Virus record (IMG/VR): IMGVR_UViG_3300025585_000039
Coordinates: 16,004 to 80,003 of that record
DNA length: 64,000 nt
Source of the DNA: a virus
Reading direction: 5' to 3' (one strand)
A program made the translations under genes and the position numbers. The notes under the pieces are model-generated. The model ran no database searches. It was not told the origin of the DNA and was given only the letters and a program-made list of their open reading frames with translations. Positions 13,916 through 22,216 of this stretch are shown piece after piece. Numbering within the stretch: the first letter of the stretch is position 1; every line of letters starts with the position of its first letter.

Positions 13916-14680
13916 TTATGCTGCTGCTTTTACAATTTTAGATGTAACTGCATCAGATGACCACATTGCTGCAAGTGCTGCAGTGGCAGATGAAGATGTA
14001 TGTGCTACTAAGCCAATAGTAGTTGAATAACTAAACTTAGATCCATCATCAGAGATTTTTACAAAGTAATCTGTATCAGCATTAAACTGTCCAAGTGCAC
14101 TTCCAACTTCATTGGCATGTACTACTGAAGCAGTATCTACAATGCATGCTGGATAGTTTACTGGCTTAGCCTTGTCATTGCCAGTAGATGCAAAAACCAA
14201 AATACCTTTTTGCTTTAACACTGTAATAATTCTCTTAATTTCTTTATCTGCTGTATCTGGTGTCCATGGTGCAGATGCAATTGGCATACATGGTTTAGTT
14301 GCATGATTAAAATATCTTGAAAATGAGACAGCCTTTACCATAGATGCATTCTTTTCAACCCACTGCAAAGACGAGATAAATTGTGCTGGAGTCATTTCTG
14401 TTTTTGCATTTGCTCCACAAATTGCAATAATATTTAATGCTGGATTTTGCAATTTTGCAACAGCGTACATTGCTGTACCATGATTGTATGGGCTTGATGC
14501 CAACGCACCAGAAATAGGTGCAGTTTGTGGACAAGATGTTCCAGATGGTGTAATTGGATTCAGTGCAACATTAGACTGAAAATAAGAATCAATAATGACA
14601 AGAGACTTAGTATCTGCCTGTGCTTGAACTGGTACTACAACTGAAAATAGTATTGCTACTAGTGCTATGATTTTTTTCAT
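13916..14680 (-). CDS. Secreted subtilase-like (S8) serine protease, compact
   Basis: 254 aa. An N-terminal signal peptide (MKKIIALVAILFSVVVPVQAQA, cleavage near residue 20-23) precedes a small subtilisin-like domain: Asp in LVIIDSYF (D31), His in YNHGTAMYAVA (H67), the oxyanion Asn in VFASTGND (N168) and the Ser in HTSSSATAALAAMW (near 229-231). The sequence around Ser departs from the usual GTSMAAP and the domain is shorter than normal (about 275 residues or more). It may be an active exported protease or a binding-only relative. It lies upstream of the tRNA array among other exported proteins. Confidence 0.7.
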   Translation of the reverse strand: MKKIIALVAILFSVVVPVQAQADTKSLVIIDSYFQSNVALNPITPSGTSCPQTAPISGALASSPYNHGTAMYAVAKLQNPALNIIAICGANAKTEMTPAQFISSLQWVEKNASMVKAVSFSRYFNHATKPCMPIASAPWTPDTADKEIKRIITVLKQKGILVFASTGNDKAKPVNYPACIVDTASVVHANEVGSALGQFNADTDYFVKISDDGSKFSYSTTIGLVAHTSSSATAALAAMWSSDAVTSKIVKAAA

Positions 14681-14696
14681 TTTATTCCTTTTGCTC

Positions 14697-14903
14697 TTAC
14701 GATATCATCAATCTGATGACATGACAACATGGGTCGCCTCCTGCTTCCCATTCTTCTAACTCTTCCTCACCCATATATTCGTATCCGCCATCGTGGGTAT
14801 TGCAATATGGGGGTGTTACCCAACCACGATCAATACCATTAGAAAGCCAAATACCAAACTCTGTTTCCTCTGGAGATAAATCTTCTTCATGTGTGTGATT
14901 CAT
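14697..14903 (-). CDS. Small conserved actinophage-type protein
   Basis: 68 aa from the ATG at 14903 (a TTG at 14939 would add 12 residues). Acidic, with the motif F-G-I-W-L-S-N-G-I-D-R-G-W-V-T-P-P-Y-C-N-T-H-D-G and a late D-P-C-C-H-V-I-R-L. Single Cys/His sites could bind a metal. I recall this pattern from Streptomyces and other actinobacterial phages, where it has no known function. Confidence 0.65.
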   Translation of the reverse strand: MNHTHEEDLSPEETEFGIWLSNGIDRGWVTPPYCNTHDGGYEYMGEEELEEWEAGGDPCCHVIRLMIS

Positions 14904-14916
14904 ACTATTAATTCTA

Positions 14917-16563
14917 CTACTTACCGTTCCACTTGTCAAGTTCTTTTTTGAGCATATCTAGCCCCATAGGACCTAATTTCAATGCGTACATATGCCATTT
15001 TTTGAGATTAAAATTGTCACCTAATTTAGTTTTTGATTTTTCTCTGGCTTCGAGCCAAATACGCTCACCAAGTTTATAGGTGATTGCTTGTCCTGCCCAA
15101 GAAATATATCTTTTAACTTCATTAACAGCATAGTCATGTGTTAATAATGCTTGCTCTTCCATAAATTTTACAGCCAAGTCTGGTGTCCATGTTTCACCAT
15201 ATGGACTTTCATATTCTAAGTGCAACCCAATATCAACAACTAACCTTGCTGCTCTCATTGCTTGGCAAAGTAAGTATCCCATTTTATATCCAGGATCTTC
15301 AAAATAGCCAAGTTCATCCATTAGTGTTTCTGCATATAAAGCCCATCCTTCACCATACCCAGAATTCCAAGCATCTTCTCTTTGATATCTTGTCAGTGTT
15401 TCTTTGTTGTATGTTGCAGTTGCAATTTGCATATGATGGCCAGGCACTGACTCATGGAACCATGTCGAATAATTTTCCCATGTTGTAAACTTTGTACGTC
15501 CCAATGTTGGATAATATGTTCTTCCTGGTCTCTCTAAATCATCTGAAGGTCCTTTGTAATATGGAGATTCATCAATAGTATCTTCATCCATGATCACTTC
15601 ACATTTACGAATAACAGCAGGAATTGTAAAATACTCACCACTTAGATCCGCAATTGCTTGCTTAGTTATTTTATCTAAAAACTTTTTAAAATTATCTTTG
15701 CCCTCGATGGTGTAGTCTGGACTATTATTTAAAAAATTTGCAACCTCTGTCAAGGACTTGGCATCTGGTTTAATTTTTTTGGCAACATCCCACATCTGCT
15801 TATGAATATTTTCTAAATCTTTGAAGCCAGAAGCATATACCTTTTTAGGATTAATCATTAAACCAGTTTGAGACTTTACTAGTTTTATGTATCTTTCTTC
15901 ACCCACAGCAAACTTATCTAAACAGGTAGGAAGGTATTTAAGTTCTAACCAAGTAGAGACTTGCTCACATGCGATCTGCGCTTCCTTTGCAGCCTTTAAA
16001 AGTCTTTTGTCAGCATCATCAATATCTTTGGCAATTTTAACAAACAAACCTTCTGCATAATTATTTAAAATATCAATCAAATATTCAACACGTAACTTAA
16101 TTCCAGGCTGACCCAATGCTGATACGTCTTTCAGTGATGAGACCCATTGTGTAAGTGCCGTTGGAATTTTTTCCATACGCTTAATAATATTTAAAACATC
16201 TTTCCTTGTTTCTTTAGGCATGACCTCAAAAACTTCAAACATGGATTGTGGCTCTGAAAAAACTGAGCCGAAGTTTACATAGTTCCAATTGTCATCAGCA
16301 TCTTCTATGTAATCATTAATATCAAACAAGATAACCTTTTTTGCAATCTCATCATAGCGATCAATTGGCTCTACCTCGCTGATTTGTTTGTAATATTTTT
16401 TTGCTATCTTTAAAAATGGGTCTACCTCATGGTAGGCATAGTCGTTCCAGTCTGAATTTTGGTCTGTATCATTGGCAAAGGTTGAAGCGATAGCATCATA
16501 TTCTAAAGACTTAAGGCTATATTCTTCAGACAGCCTAAAAATTTCTGATCGATGCCTTGCCAT
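14917..16563 (-). CDS. DUF885 family metallopeptidase
   Basis: 548 aa from the ATG at 16563, behind AAGAGG; a longer frame reaches 16614 but would start inside the -10 region. Zinc motif HESVPGHH (370-377), the second zinc-ligand region GYGEGWALYAE (403-411) and the downstream S-W-A-G-Q-A-I-T-Y-K-L-G match DUF885, an M1/M32-like family of bacterial peptidases. No signal peptide, so it should act in the cytoplasm. It is nearly full length for the family. A whole-size housekeeping-type peptidase is unusual in a phage. It has its own near-consensus promoter. Confidence 0.9.
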   Translation of the reverse strand: MARHRSEIFRLSEEYSLKSLEYDAIASTFANDTDQNSDWNDYAYHEVDPFLKIAKKYYKQISEVEPIDRYDEIAKKVILFDINDYIEDADDNWNYVNFGSVFSEPQSMFEVFEVMPKETRKDVLNIIKRMEKIPTALTQWVSSLKDVSALGQPGIKLRVEYLIDILNNYAEGLFVKIAKDIDDADKRLLKAAKEAQIACEQVSTWLELKYLPTCLDKFAVGEERYIKLVKSQTGLMINPKKVYASGFKDLENIHKQMWDVAKKIKPDAKSLTEVANFLNNSPDYTIEGKDNFKKFLDKITKQAIADLSGEYFTIPAVIRKCEVIMDEDTIDESPYYKGPSDDLERPGRTYYPTLGRTKFTTWENYSTWFHESVPGHHMQIATATYNKETLTRYQREDAWNSGYGEGWALYAETLMDELGYFEDPGYKMGYLLCQAMRAARLVVDIGLHLEYESPYGETWTPDLAVKFMEEQALLTHDYAVNEVKRYISWAGQAITYKLGERIWLEAREKSKTKLGDNFNLKKWHMYALKLGPMGLDMLKKELDKWNGK

Positions 16564-16590
16564 TTTATCCTCTTTAGGTAGTAGTAAACC

Positions 16591-16607
16591 CCCCATTAAG
16601 GATGGGG
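16591..16607 (-). promoter_or_regulatory. 5' leader hairpin of the DUF885 transcript
   Basis: CCCCAT-CCTTA-ATGGGG, a perfect 6-bp stem with a 5-base loop, beginning within a few bases of the transcription start expected at about 16610. No U-tract follows, so it looks like an RNA-stabilising or protein-binding 5' structure and not a terminator. Confidence 0.5.
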
Positions 16608-16616
16608 CATACATAT

Positions 16617-16645
16617 AGTATACCAGCCCTTAAGGGGGGTGTCAA
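16617..16645 (-). promoter_or_regulatory. Near-consensus sigma-70/SigA promoter
   Basis: TTGACA (16640-16645), a 17-base spacer and TATACT (16617-16622), read on the minus strand. The spacer contains the palindrome CCCTTAAGGG, which may be an operator. The leader to the peptidase ATG is about 47 bases. This is the best promoter in the window. Confidence 0.85.
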
Positions 16646-16665
16646 TTACCACTATTAATGATTAA

Positions 16666-16965
16666 TTAACCCTTTTTTGATCGTGATCTACGCTCTTCAA
16701 CCACCATGTCTTCTACGGTAATTGCATTTTTGTCTACAGTAGAGAATGCTGAATTAATCTCATCGATAGTTAGTTTGCCATCGTCCATAAATGCACGAGC
16801 CAACTTTTCAACTACTGCTGCAACTGCTGTCAAACCAGCAACGGTAACTGCCTTAATTGTAGAGATACCAGCAATAGCACCAGCACCAATGACTGCAAGG
16901 CCATTAGCAGCAAAGACTGCCACGATACGCATAATAATATTCCAAATATTTTTTACACCTTTCAT
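16666..16965 (-). CDS. Holin-like membrane protein
   Basis: 99 aa. Two hydrophobic helices (about 8-32 and 36-55) joined by a short G-I-S-T-I-K turn, followed by A-V-V-E-K-L-A-R-A-F-x-D-D-G-K-L-T-x-D-E-I-N-S-A-F and a basic tail (RRSRSKKG). This helix pair plus the EKLARA...DDGKLT block is common in actinophage holin or lysis-cassette membrane proteins. One base separates it from the next membrane-protein gene. The endolysin is not adjacent, so lysis function is inferred. Confidence 0.65.
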   Translation of the reverse strand: MKGVKNIWNIIMRIVAVFAANGLAVIGAGAIAGISTIKAVTVAGLTAVAAVVEKLARAFMDDGKLTIDEINSAFSTVDKNAITVEDMVVEERRSRSKKG

Positions 16966-16966
16966 T

Positions 16967-17173
16967 CTAGTCCTCCTTTCTCAATGGAATGGATATTAAC
17001 CAAACCACTGTAGTAATAAGAATTGCTATACCAACAATATCTCTTGCTGATCCTGTAAGGGTTAGCCAAGCAATAAAAAATCCAAGGAGAGTAAATGCTT
17101 GAGCAATTATTTCTACACCTGCATCTTTTAGCCATGTCATGAATCCCTTTATAACTTTCTTAATCATTTTCAT
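16967..17173 (-). CDS. Small two-helix membrane protein (holin-like)
   Basis: 68 aa with an amphipathic basic N-terminus (KMIKKVIKGF), two membrane helices (about 22-42 and 46-62) and a basic-acidic tail RKED. Size and topology fit a second holin or an antiholin paired with the protein at 16666. Packed between that gene and the PA14 protein with two-base gaps. Confidence 0.6.
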   Translation of the reverse strand: MKMIKKVIKGFMTWLKDAGVEIIAQAFTLLGFFIAWLTLTGSARDIVGIAILITTVVWLISIPLRKED

Positions 17174-17175
17174 AT

Positions 17176-19209
17176 TTACCTCCTCATACCAATAATCGTA
17201 CTTGCAATTTGAGATACAATGACTACTGGGATTATTACCTCTTGTGCTTTTTCTCTCTGATCGTCTGTCATATCCATACCTAACTCAGAGAAATTAGATA
17301 GGAGTTCTAGTGGGTCTACATTAAATAATGCACCAAGTGGATCTTCTAAAAATGCTTCTGCTTGTACCTCTGTAACAGCGTCTGCCAATGTAAATGGCAT
17401 TGGGGTATCTCCAGCATCACTTGCTCTTGCTGAAAACTCAACAAATGCTTCTGCAAGTGCTGGATTAGATTTCATTTGATTTGCAATTTGTCCAATTTCT
17501 GATGTTTTAATACCAAGATCTTTTGCAACCTCAGCCTTTGCCTCTTGAGTTAAGGTTTGCAGTGTTTGGCTAACTGCTGCTATTTGTTCGGCAGAAAGTT
17601 TAACTAATTTATTATCTTTGCTTGTAAGGTTTGCAATAACTCCAGATAAATCTTCTGTTGTTCCAGTACCCTTTTCTGGAATAAGTGCTGCCAATTCTTC
17701 ATCTTTTATTTCAGGATTAGTGGTTGGTTCGGTAGTTGGCTCTACTGTTGGTTCTGGGCCAGGTGTAGGCTCTGGAGTTGGATCTATTATAGGCTCTGTT
17801 GTAGGTTCTACCGTTGGCTCTGGAGTTGGCTCTGGGGTAGGATCAATTGTTGGTTCTGGATCTGGGGTAACTTCAGGTGTAGGTTCTGGGGTAGGTTCTG
17901 GAGAAACTTCTGGAGTAGGTTCAGGTGTTGGATCTACGATAATTGTTGGTTCTGGAGTAGGCTGATTTGCTGCTGCATTGGCTGCTGCTTGTGCAATTGC
18001 AATTTGAATTTCTCTTTCTTTTTGTTTATTATAATATTCCCATGCATCTTCTATAGCATTATTCATATCTATTATTGCTTGATTGTAATTATCATTAGCA
18101 GTATTCTTATTAGATAATGCATTTTCTGTATTTGTAACAGAAGTATTATATGCTGTTATTTTTTCCTGTAAAGTTTGATTATATGTTGTTAGTGTAGAAT
18201 TGGCACTATTATATGCAGTAACTTTATTATTATAATTTGTTTGTGCTGTTGCTTGATCTTCTACTGCTTGATTATATGCATTAGTCTGTGCCTGTGTTGG
18301 TCCAGAACCAGAAGAAAAAGTATTTAAATTGCAACTAAAACCTACACCCCAACCACCAGTATAGTCACATCCTGCTCCAGTCCATCCTCCAGGAATAGCC
18401 CATCCAAGATAATAAGATCCTGGACCACCACCGTTATACCACCAAATTTCTACATCTAATGTTTTATTTTGGCTAACATCATATACTGGTGAATAAGCAC
18501 TCCATCTTGCTCCCTGTTCTACCCAGTTATCAATTGCTAATTGACCATTGACATACATTTTAAAACCATCGTCTGTATACCCTGCAAAATAAGTTGAAGT
18601 CCAATGAGATGGAACTGTAATCTTTCCAGTAAACTTAACTACTATATTTTCATATCTATTACCACAGACTGGCAGGTACATAGAATTTGAATTCCAGGTA
18701 CCAGAACAAATAACAGAATCTGGTACTGCTATGCTTGGCCAAACCCTAGCAAGGTTATAAACTGTGTATTGAAGTCCTTGACCACTAGCAGATTGCATAT
18801 TTGCTTGGGTTGTTTGAACATTAATGTTTGCTAGATCTAGGGTATCTTGAGCAGCATTCTTTGCAGATAGTGCTGTTGCTACCGTTGAAGTTTGACCATC
18901 AACTGCAGATTGTGCCAAAGTCTTTTCTTCAAGTGCAACCGCTTGAGCATTTACTGCATCTTCATAGGCTTGGTTTGCTGCATCTCTTGAGTCTCGTGCT
19001 GATACGGCAGCATCATATTTATTTTCTGCTATATCTATTAGGTTTACAAAATCAGTCTGATAGTTTAAGTCATCAACGCTGTTATTAAGTTTTGTTATTT
19101 CTTGTGCAGCAACTGATATAGGGTCGTCTGAATTAGCGTCTGTAGGGGCTATTAAAAGCCATCCAAAGGCTAATATGGTGGCTGTTGCTATGCGTATTAA
19201 TCGTTTTAT
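17176..19209 (-). CDS. Secreted PA14-domain protein with Pro/Thr/Glu repeats; apparent ATA start
   Basis: 677 aa if started at ATA (19207-19209). That codon lies seven bases after AAGGGGG, and what follows is a classic signal peptide (KRLIRIATATILAFGWLLIAP, then TDANSD). The first canonical start, TTG at 18918, would discard the signal and 97 in-frame residues of coiled coil. Order: signal, coiled coil, PA14-like carbohydrate-binding domain (starting LQYTVYNLARVWPS; YFAGYTDDGFKMYVNG), coiled coil, a PTPEP-type repeat tract, and a helical C-terminal domain ending TIIGMRR. Probably exported or on the virion surface, binding glycans. Confidence 0.75.
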   Translation of the reverse strand: MKRLIRIATATILAFGWLLIAPTDANSDDPISVAAQEITKLNNSVDDLNYQTDFVNLIDIAENKYDAAVSARDSRDAANQAYEDAVNAQAVALEEKTLAQSAVDGQTSTVATALSAKNAAQDTLDLANINVQTTQANMQSASGQGLQYTVYNLARVWPSIAVPDSVICSGTWNSNSMYLPVCGNRYENIVVKFTGKITVPSHWTSTYFAGYTDDGFKMYVNGQLAIDNWVEQGARWSAYSPVYDVSQNKTLDVEIWWYNGGGPGSYYLGWAIPGGWTGAGCDYTGGWGVGFSCNLNTFSSGSGPTQAQTNAYNQAVEDQATAQTNYNNKVTAYNSANSTLTTYNQTLQEKITAYNTSVTNTENALSNKNTANDNYNQAIIDMNNAIEDAWEYYNKQKEREIQIAIAQAAANAAANQPTPEPTIIVDPTPEPTPEVSPEPTPEPTPEVTPDPEPTIDPTPEPTPEPTVEPTTEPIIDPTPEPTPGPEPTVEPTTEPTTNPEIKDEELAALIPEKGTGTTEDLSGVIANLTSKDNKLVKLSAEQIAAVSQTLQTLTQEAKAEVAKDLGIKTSEIGQIANQMKSNPALAEAFVEFSARASDAGDTPMPFTLADAVTEVQAEAFLEDPLGALFNVDPLELLSNFSELGMDMTDDQREKAQEVIIPVVIVSQIASTIIGMRR
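17700..17962 (-). repeat. Coding tandem repeat (Pro-Thr-Pro-Glu)
   Basis: Degenerate 6- to 12-base tandem units (variants of GGTTCTGGAGTA on the plus strand) coding for P-T-P-E-P/V-T runs inside the PA14 protein. Such tracts form stiff extended stalks in surface proteins. The unit number may vary by slippage. Confidence 0.8.
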
Positions 19210-19246
19210 TTGCCTTCCCCCTTGCAGACGAATGTCTGATAGGATG

Positions 19247-19255
19247 ATTATACCA
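19247..19255 (-). promoter_or_regulatory. Extended -10 promoter motif (TGGTATAAT)
   Basis: TG-G-TATAAT directly after the terminator at 19265-19297 and about 38 bases before the presumed ATA start of the PA14 gene. It would restart transcription after termination. No clear -35 (the upstream DNA is the terminator T-tract). Confidence 0.5.
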
Positions 19256-19264
19256 TTTTATTGC

Positions 19265-19297
19265 AAAAAAAGAGGGCCAGTATATAACTGACCCTCT
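19265..19297 (-). terminator. Rho-independent terminator of the S-layer-like gene
   Basis: On the minus strand: AGAGGGTCAGT-TATAT-ACTGGCCCTCT, an 11-bp stem with a single G-U, then seven T. It follows the stop of the secreted-protein gene at 19312 by 14 bases. Confidence 0.92.
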
Positions 19298-19311
19298 AAT
19301 TTATAAGTTAA

Positions 19312-20406
19312 TTACTTAACTAGTGTAACCTTTGCCTTTGGATTCTTTGCATTCCACTTCTTAGCAAGATCGTTGAATGCCTTCTTAATTGCAGCAAGAG
19401 CAGCAGCATTGTCTGCCTTCAATTTTGCAATTTCAGCATCCTTAGCAGCAATTGCAACTGCTGTTGCTGAATCTGAAGCAGCCTTTGCATCTGCAAGTGC
19501 CTTTGTAGATGAAGCCTTTGTTGCAGCATGTGCAGCAACTTCATTTGCAAGAGCAGCATCTGCTACAGCCTTAGCAGCAACTGCTGCATCTGCGATAGCC
19601 TTTTGTGCTGCAAGTTCAGACAAAAGATCACGAACTGTGATTGTCTTAACTACGCTTGAAGTAACTGTGTTGAATCCTGCTACTGCAGTTGCAACATCAG
19701 ATGAATTTGTAACAGAAACAACAATGGTTGAAGAACCAGTTGCTGGAAGTGTTACCTTAAATTCTGCCTGACCAAAGTTAGACAAAGTTGCGCCAGTTGT
19801 AGCGGTTGTTGTATCAAGAGTTCCACCAACAACAAGTGCTGTTAGACCCTTACCTGATACCTTGTTACCAAATACGTCTGTTGCGGTTACTGTTGCAGTT
19901 ACAACGCTTGAGGTTGTTCCAGCATCAGCAGATGAAAGTGCAATGGTATTAATCTTACCAGCAGTTCCCTGTACATAATATGTTAGTGTTGTTCCGCCAT
20001 TTGTGATAGCAACTGTACCAATTGCTGTTGTCTTTGTATAGACATAAAATGTTGCGGTTGTTCCTGTTCCAGTTGCAATCGTCAAAGATGATGATCCTGA
20101 AGATGCAGATACTGGTGCAGCAGATGTGTGTAGTGCTGATACGATTGTTGCATTTGTTGCTACAACAGAAACGTTTGTTCCTGTATCAACTGTTGCAACA
20201 AACTTTAGTGCATCAGCAGCATCAACTGTGTTATCTGCTGGGACTGGCAATGATGCAGGCGTAGCAAGTGCGGATGCTGTTGTATTAGCAGTTCCGTCAA
20301 GTGATACAGCGACTGTCATTACGGCAGCACTTGCAGGCGTTGCCACGATTGTTGCGGTAGTCATGGCTGCAACCACGGCTAGGGCGATTTTCTTAAATGA
20401 ATTCAT
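19312..20406 (-). CDS. Secreted S-layer/surface-protein-like protein
   Basis: 364 aa. Signal peptide MNSFKKIALAVVAAMTTATI...ATPASA, then about 230 residues that are very rich in Ala, Thr, Val and Ser with Big/Ig-like beta segments (two or three repeats; SVVTATVTATDVFGNKVSG is typical), then a coiled coil (about 255-340) of A-K-A-x-A-D-A-A heptads and a basic end (AKVTLVK). It looks like an abundant cell-surface protein of the host lineage and not like a virion protein. It has AAGGAG before the ATG and its own strong terminator. Codon use seems richer in GC than the neighbours. It may mask receptors or be incorporated into the host envelope. Confidence 0.75.
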   Translation of the reverse strand: MNSFKKIALAVVAAMTTATIVATPASAAVMTVAVSLDGTANTTASALATPASLPVPADNTVDAADALKFVATVDTGTNVSVVATNATIVSALHTSAAPVSASSGSSSLTIATGTGTTATFYVYTKTTAIGTVAITNGGTTLTYYVQGTAGKINTIALSSADAGTTSSVVTATVTATDVFGNKVSGKGLTALVVGGTLDTTTATTGATLSNFGQAEFKVTLPATGSSTIVVSVTNSSDVATAVAGFNTVTSSVVKTITVRDLLSELAAQKAIADAAVAAKAVADAALANEVAAHAATKASSTKALADAKAASDSATAVAIAAKDAEIAKLKADNAAALAAIKKAFNDLAKKWNAKNPKAKVTLVK

Positions 20407-20428
20407 TCATTTCTCCTTATATTTATAT

Positions 20429-22216
20429 TTATATTGTTTTTAATCTATCCATAAAATCATCATCATTATCGATGTCTGAATCTTTACGAGTAGGTTTAAA
20501 TTGTATCACACCATCTGGCTGCTTGTCAACTTTGGGTCTATCTTTGAAGGTGTGAATCTCTACAACCACATCTTGATATTTTGGGGTATAGGAGATTGCT
20601 CCAAAAATAGCACCACAGACAGCATCTGCCAAATCCTTAGATTTTTTACGGGGGTGATCAACTTTATCATTTTTCATGATTTTGAGTTCTGTTAACTCAT
20701 TGAACAATAGTTCAATTGCTGGCATAACTAGTCGCTCTTCGTAAACTAGCATGGCCATATCCTCATAATGTTTCTTAGCAACAGAAACAGTATCAGTTCT
20801 CATTCCTACGGATTGGAGTTCATTTTGAATATCGAACGATTGCCAACGGTCAAACGATACCAATCCAATATTAAAACCAAGTCTTCGAAGGTTTTGTATC
20901 CATTGTTTTACCTCTGAAAGATTCACTGGACCTTCTACCTTTGGTTCCCACCATGCTACGGCATCTACAATTACTATTGGAGATACCTGCTGGTAATCTT
21001 TTAATACCTGCACATTTACCCACTTTTCCACGTGTGCAATAGCAACCGCACACTTGTCATGCTTTTGTGCAAGGTCAGCATGTACATAATAAATTTTATT
21101 TGGATCTGGAACAAATGTTTCTTCAAATCTTCTAAATTGATCTAATGGATTTCGTGCTGTCATACATGCTCTAACTTTGTCTGCCTGTTTGAAGAATGCG
21201 TCAGAAGCAAAAGTTGGTACGCAAGCAAAACGTTGCATTGCATCACCCATGTCAGTTAAGAATGCGATTTTAAAATCATCAACTTTTCTTGTGGGGTTGA
21301 CTTCCCATGTTGGTCTCTTAAGAGCAAACACACCAGGATATCTGTATGATTTGATGTGATCTTCATCCCATGAAATTTCAAACCAATTCTCTGGATCATC
21401 TTCTGGCAAAAGTGGATTAATAATAAATCTATGTGTCTTAGTTATCGTTTCTTTATCAGCAATTACAGCATCATATCTTTCAGAAATAAAGTCTCCCTGA
21501 TATCTTGGAAATGACAATAGGGCTACCTTTCCCAAATCTGGAAAACGAGAATCCACAGAAGCACGGAATGCTTTATAGATATTATCTGCAGTCTTACCTT
21601 GATCGTTACCCGTTCCAATCTCCTGAGCAAAACCAGAAATCTCATCAAGCACTGCCATAATAAGGTTCAAACCCTCATGTGATTCACGTTCTGAGTGACC
21701 TGAGTAAACTGTAATAGATTTGTCAAATTCAATAGAGTCTGCCTTTGCATTAAACTTACCAGCAAACCATGGAGATTTTTCAATCTTTGTTTTAAAGCCT
21801 TTAAAGAAAACGTTCTTAGCCTGTTGAGCGTTAATAGCAACGTTAATAATATCGATGGCATCTCCAGAAGGTTTTCCATAGTACCGTGCTGGATCTTTAA
21901 GGCAGAGCAACTTATAAACAGTATAAGCACAACCAACTGTAGAAGTAAAATCCTTACCAGAGCCTTTTCCTAGTTGTAGAATAATTTCATTTTTTGTATA
22001 CTTATCATAATAACGTGCACCTTCTTCTTCACCAAGCAAGGACATCAAATCTTCTTTTTTATAAACCTGGCTCATTGCTTGCACGATATCATACTGAATA
22101 TCTGATAATCCAGGTTGTGCAAGATAGTCTGGTGACTCTACAAATGTTTTTACATCTACTGGTACTTCTTCAAAATGATCGTCTTGAAGTGCCAATAAAA
22201 AATCATTGAACTCCAT
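20429..22216 (-). CDS. Terminase large subunit (TerL)
   Basis: 595 aa. ATPase domain with Walker A QLGKGSGKD (81-89) and Walker B NLIMAVLDE (184-192); C-terminal RNase H-like nuclease with the acidic residues in YYVHADLAQKHD, SFDRWQ and KDLADAVCGA. It packages DNA into the prohead through the portal. The first 14 bases overlap the end of the TerS gene. It lies at the end of the replication module, about 37 kb from the portal gene. Confidence 0.93.
   Translation of the reverse strand: MEFNDFLLALQDDHFEEVPVDVKTFVESPDYLAQPGLSDIQYDIVQAMSQVYKKEDLMSLLGEEEGARYYDKYTKNEIILQLGKGSGKDFTSTVGCAYTVYKLLCLKDPARYYGKPSGDAIDIINVAINAQQAKNVFFKGFKTKIEKSPWFAGKFNAKADSIEFDKSITVYSGHSERESHEGLNLIMAVLDEISGFAQEIGTGNDQGKTADNIYKAFRASVDSRFPDLGKVALLSFPRYQGDFISERYDAVIADKETITKTHRFIINPLLPEDDPENWFEISWDEDHIKSYRYPGVFALKRPTWEVNPTRKVDDFKIAFLTDMGDAMQRFACVPTFASDAFFKQADKVRACMTARNPLDQFRRFEETFVPDPNKIYYVHADLAQKHDKCAVAIAHVEKWVNVQVLKDYQQVSPIVIVDAVAWWEPKVEGPVNLSEVKQWIQNLRRLGFNIGLVSFDRWQSFDIQNELQSVGMRTDTVSVAKKHYEDMAMLVYEERLVMPAIELLFNELTELKIMKNDKVDHPRKKSKDLADAVCGAIFGAISYTPKYQDVVVEIHTFKDRPKVDKQPDGVIQFKPTRKDSDIDNDDDFMDRLKTI

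Noticed and set aside
17700-17962. Repeat tract as a CRISPR array
   Set aside because: Units are short, degenerate and in coding frame, with no spacer pattern; it codes for a protein stalk. The Cas4-like nuclease at 24896 is a phage exonuclease and has no array near it.
17618-17965. Plus-strand Gly-Val-Gly-Ser repeat frame
   Set aside because: Antisense shadow of the Pro-Thr-Pro-Glu repeat of the PA14 protein.
18916-18918. TTG as the start of the PA14 protein
   Set aside because: It would cut off 97 in-frame residues, including a convincing signal peptide, and lacks a ribosome-binding site.
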